Shown: positions 35,873 to 44,965 of the stretch, piece by piece
How the letters are laid out: the number at the start of each line of letters is the position of its first letter
How positions within the stretch are numbered: the first letter of the stretch is position 1
Made by a program: the position numbers and the translations under genes
Assembly: GCF_026168515.1 (NCBI RefSeq)
Contig: NZ_CP093443.1
Location: 3,038,001 to 3,102,000, forward strand
Length of the DNA: 64,000 nt
From: Brevibacterium spongiae
Lineage (GTDB): Bacteria; Actinomycetota; Actinomycetes; Actinomycetales; Brevibacteriaceae
Reading direction: 5' to 3'
The notes under the pieces: generated by a model
Database searches by the model: none
Seen by the model: only the letters and a program-made list of their open reading frames with translations
Told to the model about the DNA's origin: nothing

Positions 35873-36967
35873 CTACTTCACGCCCGCTTTGTCGCAGAGC
35901 TTCTTCACGCTTCCCGAACAGATGTCCTCGGCCTTGATCTGGTCGCCGACGATGTCCTTGATGTTGTCCTTGGTCACGACCTTGGCCTCGACGAAGTCAG
36001 TCGGGGTGTCTTTGTAGGTCGTTCCTGCATCGACTTCTTCGCCCGCGGCCAGAGCGACTGCGGCCTTGGCTGCGAATTCGGCCTGCGGTGGGATGGACTT
36101 GTAGATCGTGGCGAACTGGTCGCCCTTGAGGATGTTCTGCAGTCCGTCGACTTCGGCGTCCTGACCGGTCACGACGGGGTCGACCTTGGCCTTCTTCGTC
36201 GCGGCGATGACTCCGCCGGCGGTGCCGTCGTTGGCCGAATAGATCGCGATCGGCTTCTCACCCTTGCCCTGCAGCTGACCTTCGACCCACTGGCGGGCGT
36301 CGTCAGGGTTCCAGTCGAGGGTGTCGTGGCTGGCTGCGATGTCGACGCCTGCGCCCTTGAGCGTCTCCTCTGCGCCGGCCTTGAAGTCAGCGGCGTTCGG
36401 GTCCTTCGGATCGCCATTGACCATCCACACCGGGCCCGACTTCGGGTCGACGTTCTCCGCCTTGAGCCCGTCGAGGACGGCCTGGCCCTGCAGGTTGCCG
36501 ATCTTCTTGTTGTCGAACGAGGTGTAGTAGTCGGCGCCTTCGAAGAAGCGGTCGTAGGCGATGACCGGGATCTTCTTCGCTTCGGCCTTCGACAGCGCCG
36601 AGGCAACCGCGGAGGCATCGACCGGGTCGAGCACGATGGCGTCGACCCCTTCGGTCACTGCGGCTTCGAATTGCTGCTGCTGTTGGGTCGCGTCCTGGTT
36701 GGCGTTGCGGTATTCGACCTTCGCGTCGGGGTTGGCCTCGGCGACGTATTTCTCGAAGTTCGGCTTGTCGAGCGACTCGTACCGGGTGGTCTTCGACTCG
36801 GGCAGAAGCAGCGCGATGGTGACGTCCCCGTCGCCGCCGGAACCGCTGTCGGCTTCGTCGTTGCCCTGACCCTTCTGATTGCCACAGCCGCTGAGCGCGA
36901 GTGCGCCGATCGCGACCGAGGCACCGAAGAGGGCCAGCTTCCTGTGGGACTTAAGGTTGTGCCTCAT
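35873..36967 (-). CDS. Sugar-binding lipoprotein (XylF-like periplasmic-binding protein)
   Basis: 364 aa from ATG 36967 (AAAGG upstream); the frame is open far upstream inside lacI. The lipoprotein signal ends in LALSGCGN, followed by a Gly/Asp/Ser-rich linker. It is a type I periplasmic-binding fold with VDAIVLDPVDASAVASAL, VIAYDRFFEGADYYTSFDN and PVVTGQDAEVDGLQ. It delivers a sugar to the downstream ATPase and permease. A 16-bp operator palindrome precedes it. Confidence 0.92.
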   Translation of the reverse strand: MRHNLKSHRKLALFGASVAIGALALSGCGNQKGQGNDEADSGSGGDGDVTIALLLPESKTTRYESLDKPNFEKYVAEANPDAKVEYRNANQDATQQQQQFEAAVTEGVDAIVLDPVDASAVASALSKAEAKKIPVIAYDRFFEGADYYTSFDNKKIGNLQGQAVLDGLKAENVDPKSGPVWMVNGDPKDPNAADFKAGAEETLKGAGVDIAASHDTLDWNPDDARQWVEGQLQGKGEKPIAIYSANDGTAGGVIAATKKAKVDPVVTGQDAEVDGLQNILKGDQFATIYKSIPPQAEFAAKAAVALAAGEEVDAGTTYKDTPTDFVEAKVVTKDNIKDIVGDQIKAEDICSGSVKKLCDKAGVK

Positions 36968-36986
36968 TGTGAACCTTTCAATCATT

Positions 36987-37002
36987 CTGACAACGTTGTC
37001 AG
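36987..37002. promoter_or_regulatory. LacI-family operator
   Basis: CTGACAACGTTGTCAG is a perfect 16-bp palindrome with the central CG pair typical of LacI-type sites. It lies 20 bases before the sugar-binding-protein start and 36 bases after the lacI stop. It is the likely target of the adjacent repressor. Confidence 0.82.
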
Positions 37003-37037
37003 GCTGTTGAATATGATTCGCTGATCGGACCCCGGTG

Positions 37038-38099
37038 TCAACTGTTTCGCGGCAGATTTCTTCGCCGCAGCTCGGGACTCTCCTCCCCGCTGCCGCGTGG
37101 GATGACGCGGACAGGAAAGACATCTTGTCCCTGATCGGCACCCCCACCGAGGCGGCCCGGCCGTTCCCGCGCATCGTCCTGGAGTCGCCGGACCGCCTCG
37201 GCGGCCATGGTTTCGACATCACGGTCGACGACGGTGACGTCGAGGAGTTCCGCGGTGGGGAAATCGTCGATGCCGACCAGTGCCGGCCAATCGTCGAGGC
37301 GGCGGCAGGCGTCGATGGCGCCTTGGGTGAGCGTGGCCGAGAGCGTGATGAGCGCGCTCGGGGCGCTGCGGGAGCCGAGCCAGGCGGCGACGACGTTCTT
37401 CGCGCTCGCTTCGTCGTGGGCGTCTTCGCGCATATAGGCCCGCCAGCCGACATCGTGGCGGCCGGCGAATGCGGATTGGATGCCCTCGAGTCGGCGGGTG
37501 GTGATGATCGAGGTCGAATGGTCGCCGACGACGCCGAGGGCGATGTGCCCGTGGTCGAGCAGCTGCCGAGCGGCACGGTACCCGGCGTCGACATCGTCGC
37601 CGGTGACGATGCTGATCCCGTCCCCGCTGACCGCAGGGTCAAAGGACACGACTCTCACGCCCGAGGTCGATGCGGCGCGGGTGTAGATGTGGGCCGTGTC
37701 GGGTTGGGAGCGGACGACGATGATTCCGGACAGATCGTTGGCGAGGCATTCGTCGAGGAAGGCCTCTTCGCGGTCGGGATCGTCGGCGGTCACCGTCACC
37801 ACCGGCCGCAGGTCGACGGTCGAGAGTTCGGCTTCGAGGGCGGACAGGACCCGCACCTGGTACGGGTCGTCGGCGCTGGAGAGGACGACGCCGATATAGG
37901 GCGAGCGCCCGCCGGCGCGCAGTCTCCGGGCCGTGGGGTTGAGGCGGAATCCGAGTTCCGCGGCAGCGTCTTCGACTTTCTCCGCGGTGGAGGCAGCGAC
38001 GTGCTTCTCTCCGTTGAGGACCCGGGAGGCGGTCTTGATGCTCACTCCGGCGCGCGCAGCGACCGTGGCCAGCGTCGGCCGATCGTTCTGCTTCGCCAT
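37038..38099 (-). CDS. LacI-family transcriptional regulator
   Basis: 353 aa. The N-terminal HTH reads ATVAARAGVSIKTASRVLNG, with the hinge helix NPTARRLRAG at about 54-63. The sugar-binding domain is fused behind it. It lies directly upstream of, and in line with, the XylF-type cassette, so it probably represses it. The C-terminal 30 residues are Arg/Gly-rich. Confidence 0.92.
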   Translation of the reverse strand: MAKQNDRPTLATVAARAGVSIKTASRVLNGEKHVAASTAEKVEDAAAELGFRLNPTARRLRAGGRSPYIGVVLSSADDPYQVRVLSALEAELSTVDLRPVVTVTADDPDREEAFLDECLANDLSGIIVVRSQPDTAHIYTRAASTSGVRVVSFDPAVSGDGISIVTGDDVDAGYRAARQLLDHGHIALGVVGDHSTSIITTRRLEGIQSAFAGRHDVGWRAYMREDAHDEASAKNVVAAWLGSRSAPSALITLSATLTQGAIDACRRLDDWPALVGIDDFPTAELLDVTVVDRDVETMAAEAVRRLQDDARERPGRLGGGADQGQDVFPVRVIPRGSGEESPELRRRNLPRNS

Positions 38100-38207
38100 G
38101 ACTGCACCTTTGAGTCTGTGAACCGGTCAGGGCCGCCGCGCGGAATCACGCAGGCGGCCGTTGGAATGATACTAACCGGTGGTGCGTTGAACGGTTCGCA
38201 TGGGCGA

Positions 38208-38230
38208 CGCCGGTTATTTGGGAACCGGCG
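38208..38230. terminator. Hairpin between the TfoX-like gene and lacI
   Basis: CGCCGGTT (38208-38215) pairs perfectly with AACCGGCG (38223-38230) around seven bases. It lies after the TfoX-like gene on the minus strand. There is no T-run, so termination is only possible. Other AACCGGT and GAACGGTTC half-sites near lacI suggest that the sequence could also be an operator. Confidence 0.45.
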
Positions 38231-38248
38231 CGATGATGGGCAGCGACG

Positions 38249-38596
38249 TCAGTCCCGCCGCTCCGTCACTTCCCGGTTGAAGTCCATGGCGGTCTCGATC
38301 CACGATGACAGAGCCTCGTCATCGGTGATCGCCTCGGCGCTCACGTCGATCCATCCGGGTCCCATGCCACGCCCGGTTCCCATCTCGGCCTGGGCGGCAC
38401 CTTCTCGTGTGAGCAGCTCGTCGTGCCGGTCGGCATCGACGCGCACCAAAAGGTCACCGTTCTTCCCTGCGCTGACGATCATCTTCTCGTTGACCATCAC
38501 CGCTCTGCCGCCGAACATCGAGACTTCTCTGGCGTTCGCCTCGTCGGTGATGAGTGCACGGATCCGCTCGATGAGCGCAGTCTGTTCAGATGTCAT
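38249..38596 (-). CDS. TfoX N-terminal domain protein
   Basis: 115 aa. VSMFGGRAVMVNEKMIVSAG and GDLLVRVDADRHDELL match the TfoX/Sxy N-terminal domain. In Proteobacteria full-length TfoX regulates competence; stand-alone N-terminal domains in actinobacteria have no known role. It sits 15 bases after the SnoaL-like gene and is probably cotranscribed with it. Confidence 0.82.
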   Translation of the reverse strand: MTSEQTALIERIRALITDEANAREVSMFGGRAVMVNEKMIVSAGKNGDLLVRVDADRHDELLTREGAAQAEMGTGRGMGPGWIDVSAEAITDDEALSSWIETAMDFNREVTERRD

Positions 38597-38611
38597 CTGC
38601 TGGCCCGCCGG

Positions 38612-38971
38612 TCAGCTCTGCGCGGGTGGGACATAGGAGAGCCGGTCGAAGATGAGGACACTGTCGGTGATGAGTCCGTCGGCGACGGTGAAGAGTTCGG
38701 CCGCTGGTGCCTTCGACGTCGCCGCGGTCTGCGGGTAGTAGAAGAGCGCGACGCTCTGCCCGTCGACCAATTCTGCGATGTCGGCGATTCCGGTCAGCTG
38801 CGGCGCGAATCCGGCTATGAACTGTCGGTAAGCGTCCTTGCCCTCAAGGTCCTGGCCGGGTGCGCGGCAGGTGATGCCATCAGCGACAAAATCCATTGCC
38901 GTATCGATTCGCCCGCTCGTCCAGGCCTGGTGGTATCTCTGCACAATGTCGTACGCGGTTTCATCGGCCAT
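38612..38971 (-). CDS. SnoaL/NTF2-like fold protein
   Basis: 119 aa. The YHQAWTSGRIDTAMDFVADGITCRAPG start and the GKDAYRQFIAGFAPQL middle are typical of SnoaL-like cone-shaped alpha+beta proteins. Possible isomerase, hydrolase or ligand-binding role; substrate unknown. AGGAG lies just upstream of the ATG. Confidence 0.78.
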   Translation of the reverse strand: MADETAYDIVQRYHQAWTSGRIDTAMDFVADGITCRAPGQDLEGKDAYRQFIAGFAPQLTGIADIAELVDGQSVALFYYPQTAATSKAPAAELFTVADGLITDSVLIFDRLSYVPPAQS

Positions 38972-39071
38972 GAGTTCCTCCTTGAGTCATGCCGTGAGTG
39001 CCCCGAGAGTGGGGCCGTGCCGTCGCACAAGTGAGTCCCGGCACCACTGTGCATAGTACTCGCCGAGGCCA

Positions 39072-39134
39072 GAATATCTTCCTCGCCGAGGTGGGACTCC
39101 GTATCGGAGTCCCACCTCGGCGAGGAAGATATTC
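39072..39134. terminator. Perfect 30-bp hairpin after the siderophore operon
   Basis: A 30-base arm (39072-39101) is matched without error by its complement (39105-39134), leaving a three-base TAT loop. The arm starts GAATATCTTCC and ends GGGACTCCG, and contains a CGCCGAGG core. It lies 29 bases after the siderophore synthetase stop. There is no T-run on either side, so it may act as an RNase III site or 3' stabiliser rather than a classic terminator. Confidence 0.8.
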
Positions 39135-39162
39135 GACCTTCGCAGCCCACAGACCGCTCAGA

Positions 39163-41736
39163 TCACCGAGCCACGGGGTTCGGCATGGTGCCCGCGTAGA
39201 GCAGGGATTCGGCCTGGTTGCCGATGTCGACCATCTGCTTCGTATTCTTCAGCTGCAGGCGGTTGAGGCACGAATGAGCGAAGCGTTCGGCGCGCAGATC
39301 GACGTCGCCGTTCACCCCACGAGCATGCTCCGGGTGCTCGGCTTCGTACTCGTCGAGCACCTCGGCGACGACCGTCCAGAACCGCTCGGCCGGCAGCAGA
39401 CCGTCGGCGTCGAGGATGCCCGAGAGGTGCCGCAGGACCCCGTCGAACATGTCGGTGAACACCGACAGCGCCTTCTCCTCCCCCGACACCACGGCACGGA
39501 TGCGCTCGACGTCGGCGGGCAGTTCGCGGTGGCCGAGCACAGCGACCTCTTCGCCGATGTCCTTCATGAACGCCCCGACCACAGAGCTGCCATCGAGGAC
39601 GAGGATGAGGTTCTCCCCATGCGGCATGAACACGAGGTCGTGGGCGAGCAGGGCATGGACGAGCGGGTGCAGATACGCGCGCAGGTAGCTGCGCACCCAG
39701 TCGGCGGGCTTCTCGCCGGAGGCCCGGATGAGCTCCCCGGCGAAGGAGACGCCCTCGTGGTCGCGGTGCAGCAGAGCTGCCATCGTGATGAGCTTCTGTC
39801 CTGGGGCGATCTGGTCGACAGGGTTCTCACGCCACAGGGAGGCGAGCATCTTCCGATGCGGGTTCGTCTCCTTCGTCCGGTGGTAGACATCGCCCGTGTA
39901 CCCGAGCGCCGCACGTTCTCTCAGCACCCGGAATCCAGCCTTCGCGAAGGTGTCGTCGGAGGCGATGAGGTGTGCGACCCAGTCGTTGATGGCCGGGGTG
40001 TCTCGCATGTACTTCGGCGACAGACCGCGCAGGAAGCCCATGTTCTGCACCGCGAGCGCGACCTTGACGTACGGGGCACCGGTCCGCGAATGGTTGAAGA
40101 AGGTGCGCAGGGACTGCTGCGCCTGGTGCTTGTCGAGTCCCTCCCCGAGCGGGAGCAGATCCCCGCGGGCGATGTCCGCGGCGAAGGTGATCGCCAGCCG
40201 ATGATCGGCCTGCCAGGGGTGGATCGGCATGAGATGGAAATCCGCCGGATCCTGGCCCGCCGCCCGGATACGGGAGCCGAAGAGGTCCCGCTCGGCGCGA
40301 CTGAGCGCCTCACCGAGATGGGCCTCCTCGTCGAGTCCCTCGCCTAAGGAGAGGCGGCTGCGTTCGCGTCTGACCGCCACCCATTCGATGCTATTGAGTT
40401 CCCCGTTCTCCGGTGCCCACGTCCGGAAGTCGCTGAGCCCGAAGCCGATGCGGCCGTTGTTCGCGAGGAATCCGGGATGCCCCTCGGTCATGGCCGCCTC
40501 GGTGGCCTGGAAGCCTGCGTCGACGAGGGCGCGCGAGGTCGGCCTGCGCCCGGCCCGACCGTCCTCGAGTTTGAACGCGGCCCCGGCCAGGGTCGAGGCG
40601 AGCTCCTCGAGATAGGTGGAGATGAGATCCTCGGGGATGGCCAGATCGTCCTGGAGTTCGACGACGAGTTCCTGCACGTCGAGCGGAACCTCGACCTCAC
40701 CGCGCAGGCGGGTGATGCTCGCTTCGTCGATGACCCAATGCTCGAGCGGCAGCACCCGTGCAGTGAACGTGTAGCGCGTGGCACCAGCGATGGTCAGGTC
40801 CCACGCGTTTTCATCCTGGCACTTCACCGGAGTGATGAGTCGTTCGTGGGCGAACTCGGACAGCGCCTTCGCGACGAGGTGGCGCTGGACGACGCTGAAC
40901 CCATCGGCATTGAGGTGGGCATACTCGCCCGGCGGCACTGCAACGGCCAAATCCCGGCGTGATTCGACGGTGCCGCACTCTTCGAGCGGCTCAGCACTGC
41001 CGCTCACCTCGTGCGGCTCAACACTGCCACCGGCAAGTGGCGACAGCGCGCTTCCGGCGAAGTCGGCACGCGAGCACACGCTCACCAGCGCCTGCTTCTC
41101 GATCTCGCCCATCATGATCGTGGCCTCACGAACGGGTGTGAAGCCGGCGGCTCGGTTCTTCTCGAGGATCCCATCGTTCCGGGCATCGGGTTCGACGACG
41201 ACACGTTCGCCTCCGCGTCCGCCCTGGTCAGACGGACTGAGACAGAAGTCGATGACCTCGGCCATGATGCGATCGGTCAGCCCGTGCACGGCCGGCCCGG
41301 CCGGGGGCGCGACGAGCAGATGCATCCCGATATCTCCTGTTCCGGTGGCCAGGACGTTCTGCGGGATGAGAGTCGCAGGCACGTAGGTTTCGACGTAGAA
41401 GCAGTCGCGGCCGTCGACGGAGCCGACCCAGCCGGCGTCGTCCGCGGAGTCGCGGATTCCTTCGAGGTAGGTTCTGGCTCCGGCCTCGTCGAGCTTGGTC
41501 ATCATCCAGTAGTGGGCGCGCGGGTGGGTGAGCCATGCGTGGATCTGAGCGACGTCTCGGTCGACGTCGAGCGGTCGGATGGTCACCCTCGCCGAGGCAG
41601 CTGTGAGCTTCACGGCCCCGTTCTCTTTCGGATGGGCACCGGTGGACTTGTCAGCCTCGCCGGGTGCGTCAGGCTCGTTGATACCGGTCGTGTCGATGGT
41701 GGCGGCGGTCGGGTCGGTTTTGAGTTCGGTGGTCAT
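39163..41736 (-). CDS. Fused GNAT acyltransferase and IucA/IucC siderophore synthetase (DesC-DesD type)
   Basis: 857 aa. Residues about 50-215 are a GNAT/AlcB-type N-acyltransferase (VTIRPLDVDRDVAQIHAWL, WMMTKLDEAGARTYL). About 270-857 is an NRPS-independent synthetase with IHPWQADHRLA, FNHSRTGAPYVKVALA, MPHGENLILVLDG and a C-terminal FhuF-like helical part. In desferrioxamine pathways these are separate DesC and DesD; here one chain acylates the hydroxylated diamine and condenses the product. The start overlaps the monooxygenase stop by four bases. Confidence 0.92.
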   Translation of the reverse strand: MTTELKTDPTAATIDTTGINEPDAPGEADKSTGAHPKENGAVKLTAASARVTIRPLDVDRDVAQIHAWLTHPRAHYWMMTKLDEAGARTYLEGIRDSADDAGWVGSVDGRDCFYVETYVPATLIPQNVLATGTGDIGMHLLVAPPAGPAVHGLTDRIMAEVIDFCLSPSDQGGRGGERVVVEPDARNDGILEKNRAAGFTPVREATIMMGEIEKQALVSVCSRADFAGSALSPLAGGSVEPHEVSGSAEPLEECGTVESRRDLAVAVPPGEYAHLNADGFSVVQRHLVAKALSEFAHERLITPVKCQDENAWDLTIAGATRYTFTARVLPLEHWVIDEASITRLRGEVEVPLDVQELVVELQDDLAIPEDLISTYLEELASTLAGAAFKLEDGRAGRRPTSRALVDAGFQATEAAMTEGHPGFLANNGRIGFGLSDFRTWAPENGELNSIEWVAVRRERSRLSLGEGLDEEAHLGEALSRAERDLFGSRIRAAGQDPADFHLMPIHPWQADHRLAITFAADIARGDLLPLGEGLDKHQAQQSLRTFFNHSRTGAPYVKVALAVQNMGFLRGLSPKYMRDTPAINDWVAHLIASDDTFAKAGFRVLRERAALGYTGDVYHRTKETNPHRKMLASLWRENPVDQIAPGQKLITMAALLHRDHEGVSFAGELIRASGEKPADWVRSYLRAYLHPLVHALLAHDLVFMPHGENLILVLDGSSVVGAFMKDIGEEVAVLGHRELPADVERIRAVVSGEEKALSVFTDMFDGVLRHLSGILDADGLLPAERFWTVVAEVLDEYEAEHPEHARGVNGDVDLRAERFAHSCLNRLQLKNTKQMVDIGNQAESLLYAGTMPNPVAR

Positions 41737-43274
41737 GCGTGTGACATCTCCTTGGAGTCGTCGAGTGCGAAGGCGGCGGAATCGGCCCGGGAGTCGGATT
41801 CGATCGGTTCATCGTCTGCAGCGTCGACAGCTGCGGTCGGGCCCACAGCCGACAGCGCGGAAGCATCCGATTCGTCGGCGGGCACCCCGAAGGTCTGGAA
41901 GGCGATGCGGTTCTCGATCGGATAGGGTTCACGGCCGGTGACCGCGGCCAGCACCACCGAGGCCCGCCATGGGCCGAAGCCGAGATCGGGTGCGGTGACT
42001 CCGTGGGTGTGCTCTTCGCCGTTGAGGACGTGGATCGTGCCCTCGTCGTTGATCGTGTAGTGGCGGCTGACGTCGAGGCGACCGTGCGAATCCAGGCACA
42101 CCTCTCCCCCGAGCGGTGCGAGGAAGTCCGGGACCTGCGACTTGTATCCGGTGGCTGCCACGACGGAACCGGAACGCCGGGTGAAGGTCTGATCAAGTGA
42201 TGTGTTGCGGAATCCGAGCAGGTATTCGCCGCTGATCGGGTCGATCTCGGCGGTTTCGAGTTCGGCTTCGGAGATGAGGTTCGTCAGCAGTTGACGCCCG
42301 CCGCGGCTGAGCCGGTAGAGGGTGTCGTGGATGTCGTCGACGAGGTCGCCCGAGATGCCCTTGTACAGGGTCCGCTGCTCACGACCGACGCGTTCGCGCA
42401 GCTCATCGGGCATGGCACGGAAGTGGTCGGTGTATTCCGGGGAGGTCATCTCGAGGGTGAGCTTCGTGTACTCCATCGGGAAGAACCTCGGCGAGCGGGT
42501 CACCCAGTCCAGCCGCACTCCGCGGTCTTCGGCGTCCTCGATGAGGTCGCGGTAGATCTCTGCGGCGGACTGGCCGCTGCCGATGATCGTCACCGCCCCG
42601 GAGTCGAGCAGCGCCTCCCGGTTCTCGAGGTAGTCGGCCGTGTGGATGAGCGGCCCGGCCCCGGCCGACCCGATCAACCCAGCCCCCGTCTGGCCGACCG
42701 ATCCGGCAGCCCCGGCCGTGCCCGCCGCACCAGCACCGCCATCCTCTCCCCCGAGCCCCTGCAGAGCGGGCGGCAGCACCGGCTGGGTGCCCACCCCGAG
42801 CACGAGATGCCGGGCGCGGTAGGTCTCGGTGGCCACCACGGAACCGGACGGATCGACCACCTCGGCGAGGGCTGAAAACACACCATCTTCCCTGGTCACG
42901 GACACGACGCGGCGGTTCCACCGCAGGCAGTCCAGCTGGGCGGCGACCCACCGGCAGTATTCGTCGAATTCGGCGCGCAGGGGGTAGAAGGATTCGCGGA
43001 TGTAGAAGGGGTAGAGGCGCTTGCATTCCTTGAGGAAGTTGAGGAACGAATAGGGCGAGGTGGGGTCGGCCATGGTGACGAGGTCGGCGAGGAACGGCAC
43101 CTGGATGGTCGAACCTTCGATCATCATGCCCGGGTGCCAGCGGAATTCGAGTCGTTGGTCGACGAAGACCGCGTCGACATCGTCAAGCGGTTCCGACAGG
43201 GCTGCGAGGCCGAGCCCGAAGGGGCCGATGCCGACGCCGAGGAGGTCGTGGACGTGCGTGGACGGTGCGCTCAT
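41733..43274 (-). CDS. Lysine/cadaverine N-hydroxylase (IucD/DesB family)
   Basis: 513 aa from the ATG at 43274, which overlaps the decarboxylase stop. FAD site GVGIGPFGLGLAAL; NADPH site TIIGSGQSAAEIYRDL; substrate segment ATGYKSQVPDFL. It N-hydroxylates cadaverine or lysine to provide the hydroxamate nitrogen. Two oddities: a 35-residue Gly/Ala insert (about residues 175-210) before the NADPH site and an acidic Ser/Ala tail. Confidence 0.92.
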   Translation of the reverse strand: MSAPSTHVHDLLGVGIGPFGLGLAALSEPLDDVDAVFVDQRLEFRWHPGMMIEGSTIQVPFLADLVTMADPTSPYSFLNFLKECKRLYPFYIRESFYPLRAEFDEYCRWVAAQLDCLRWNRRVVSVTREDGVFSALAEVVDPSGSVVATETYRARHLVLGVGTQPVLPPALQGLGGEDGGAGAAGTAGAAGSVGQTGAGLIGSAGAGPLIHTADYLENREALLDSGAVTIIGSGQSAAEIYRDLIEDAEDRGVRLDWVTRSPRFFPMEYTKLTLEMTSPEYTDHFRAMPDELRERVGREQRTLYKGISGDLVDDIHDTLYRLSRGGRQLLTNLISEAELETAEIDPISGEYLLGFRNTSLDQTFTRRSGSVVAATGYKSQVPDFLAPLGGEVCLDSHGRLDVSRHYTINDEGTIHVLNGEEHTHGVTAPDLGFGPWRASVVLAAVTGREPYPIENRIAFQTFGVPADESDASALSAVGPTAAVDAADDEPIESDSRADSAAFALDDSKEMSHA

Positions 43275-44899
43275 GCTGCGCCTCCTTCGGTCATGGCGGG
43301 CACGGGTTCGGCAGTCGCGGACGTACCGAGCTCGCCCTCGTTTTCGAGGGTTCGGCCGGCGAGGATTCCGTGGCCGGTGGCGCGGACGAGGTCGAGCACC
43401 GCCGTGATGTCGTCGATGCTGGTGTCGGGGTTGAGCAGCGTGAGTTTGAGCCACGGAGTGCCGTCGATGGTGGTGCGGGCGACGGCGGCGCGGCCGGACC
43501 GGAAGAGCACCCGGCGGATGAGTGGGACGAGTTCGTCGCAGGTCTGCGCATCAGCGATCGCCGGGGTGAAGCGGAAGAGCACGGTGGACAGATCCGAGGT
43601 GCCGAGGACCTCGAAGTCGCCCTGGTCGTCGAGCAGCTGCCGAACGTCGGCGGCGAGGTCGCAGACGGTGTCGATCATCGTCCCAATCTCGCTCGCACCG
43701 CGGGCGCGCAACGTCGTCCAGAGTTTGAGTGCATCGAAGCGCCGGGTGGTCTGCAGGGACTTGTCGACCTGGTTGGGTTCGGCGTCGTCGTCCTGCGCTT
43801 CGGCTTCGGGGTTGAGGTAGTCGTGGTGGTGGATCGTCGGGCCGAAGAGGCTCCCGTCCCTGATCAGCAGGGCCGAGGACGATACCGGCTGGAAGAACGT
43901 CTTATGGAAATCGATGGTCACCGAGGTGGCCCTGCCGATTCCGTTGAGCAGGTGGGCTCGGCGCGGGGCCCAGAGCAGACCCCCACCGTAGGCGGCGTCG
44001 ACGTGGAGCCAGACGCCGACCGATTCGCAGACCTCGGCGATGGCCTCAAGAGGGTCGATGACGCCGAGGTCGGTGGTTCCGGCGGTGGCGACGACGGCCA
44101 TCGGGATCTGATCGTTCGCGTCGATGGCGAGCAGGCTCGCCTTGAGCGCTTCGGCGTCCATGCGGCCGGTGACGTCGGTCGGGACGGTCACGACCGCCTC
44201 GGCGTCGAGGCCGAGGAGGAACGCTGCGCGGGACACGGAGAAGTGAGCCTGATCGGTGGCGAGGATCCGCATCCGGGACAGCAGGTCCGGTCGGGCCGGT
44301 CGGGTAGGGCCGCCTCGGTGGGTGGTGTCGACCAGCCCGGCGACCACGTTCTCCCGCGCCAGGAACAGTGCTTGGAGGTTCGACTGGGTGCCTCCGGAGG
44401 TGAAGATTCCGTCCCCTCCGGTGAAGCCGAGGTGACCGCAGGTCCAGTCGATGAGGCGGCGCTCCATGAGGGTCGCGACCTCGGATTGGTCGTAGGTGTC
44501 GACCGAAGTGTTGATGGCCGCGAGCATCGCTTCGGCGGCGACGGCCGGCACTGCGACCGGGCAGTTGAGGTGGGCAACGTAGCTGGGGTGGTGGAACCAC
44601 ACTGCGTTGTCGGCATAGAGAGCGTCGACTTCGCGCAGCGCCTCGGCGTTGCCGACGCCGGTGGTGTCGAGGTCGACCGAGTCGACCGCGGCCTGAAGAC
44701 CGGACCGGTCCTTCGCCGAGGCGGTTCTGGCGGTGGTGCGGAATCGGTCGCCGAGCGAGTCGACGACGTCGTGCATGAGTGCCGAGTACTCGTCCGCGCT
44801 GTGAGCACCGAGGAGTGCGTCGGTGTGGGGATGGGTGAGGGTGCGAAGGGGTGCTGCGGTGGGTGTCGCTTCGGACTCGGAAAGCAGAGAAGTCGTCAC
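43271..44899 (-). CDS. PLP-dependent diamine-forming decarboxylase (DesA-like)
   Basis: 542 aa from GTG 44899 with GGAGG upstream; the frame is open to 44947, but that start would lie inside the iron box. Group II decarboxylase with PLP Lys in TIDFHKTFFQP, LHVDAAYGGG and the FTSGGTQSNLQAL loop. In the desferrioxamine pathway it makes cadaverine from lysine. First gene of the three-gene operon. Confidence 0.92.
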   Translation of the reverse strand: MTTSLLSESEATPTAAPLRTLTHPHTDALLGAHSADEYSALMHDVVDSLGDRFRTTARTASAKDRSGLQAAVDSVDLDTTGVGNAEALREVDALYADNAVWFHHPSYVAHLNCPVAVPAVAAEAMLAAINTSVDTYDQSEVATLMERRLIDWTCGHLGFTGGDGIFTSGGTQSNLQALFLARENVVAGLVDTTHRGGPTRPARPDLLSRMRILATDQAHFSVSRAAFLLGLDAEAVVTVPTDVTGRMDAEALKASLLAIDANDQIPMAVVATAGTTDLGVIDPLEAIAEVCESVGVWLHVDAAYGGGLLWAPRRAHLLNGIGRATSVTIDFHKTFFQPVSSSALLIRDGSLFGPTIHHHDYLNPEAEAQDDDAEPNQVDKSLQTTRRFDALKLWTTLRARGASEIGTMIDTVCDLAADVRQLLDDQGDFEVLGTSDLSTVLFRFTPAIADAQTCDELVPLIRRVLFRSGRAAVARTTIDGTPWLKLTLLNPDTSIDDITAVLDLVRATGHGILAGRTLENEGELGTSATAEPVPAMTEGGAA

Positions 44900-44946
44900 T
44901 GTGAGGTTTCCTCCTTCGATGAACGAACCGCGGAGCGCAGCTCGCA

Positions 44947-44965
44947 TTAGGGAAACCTACCCTAA
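44947..44965. promoter_or_regulatory. DtxR/IdeR (DmdR)-type iron box
   Basis: The 19-base TTAGGGAAACCTACCCTAA has perfect TTAGGG/CCCTAA arms and fits the TTAGGTTAGGCTAACCTAA consensus of actinobacterial iron repressors. It sits 48 bases before the decarboxylase GTG, so iron-replete repression of the whole operon is expected. Confidence 0.88.

Noticed and set aside
43265..44950. 561-codon plus-strand reading frame
   Set aside because: Antisense to the siderophore decarboxylase, which has clear PLP-binding motifs and a ribosome-binding site.
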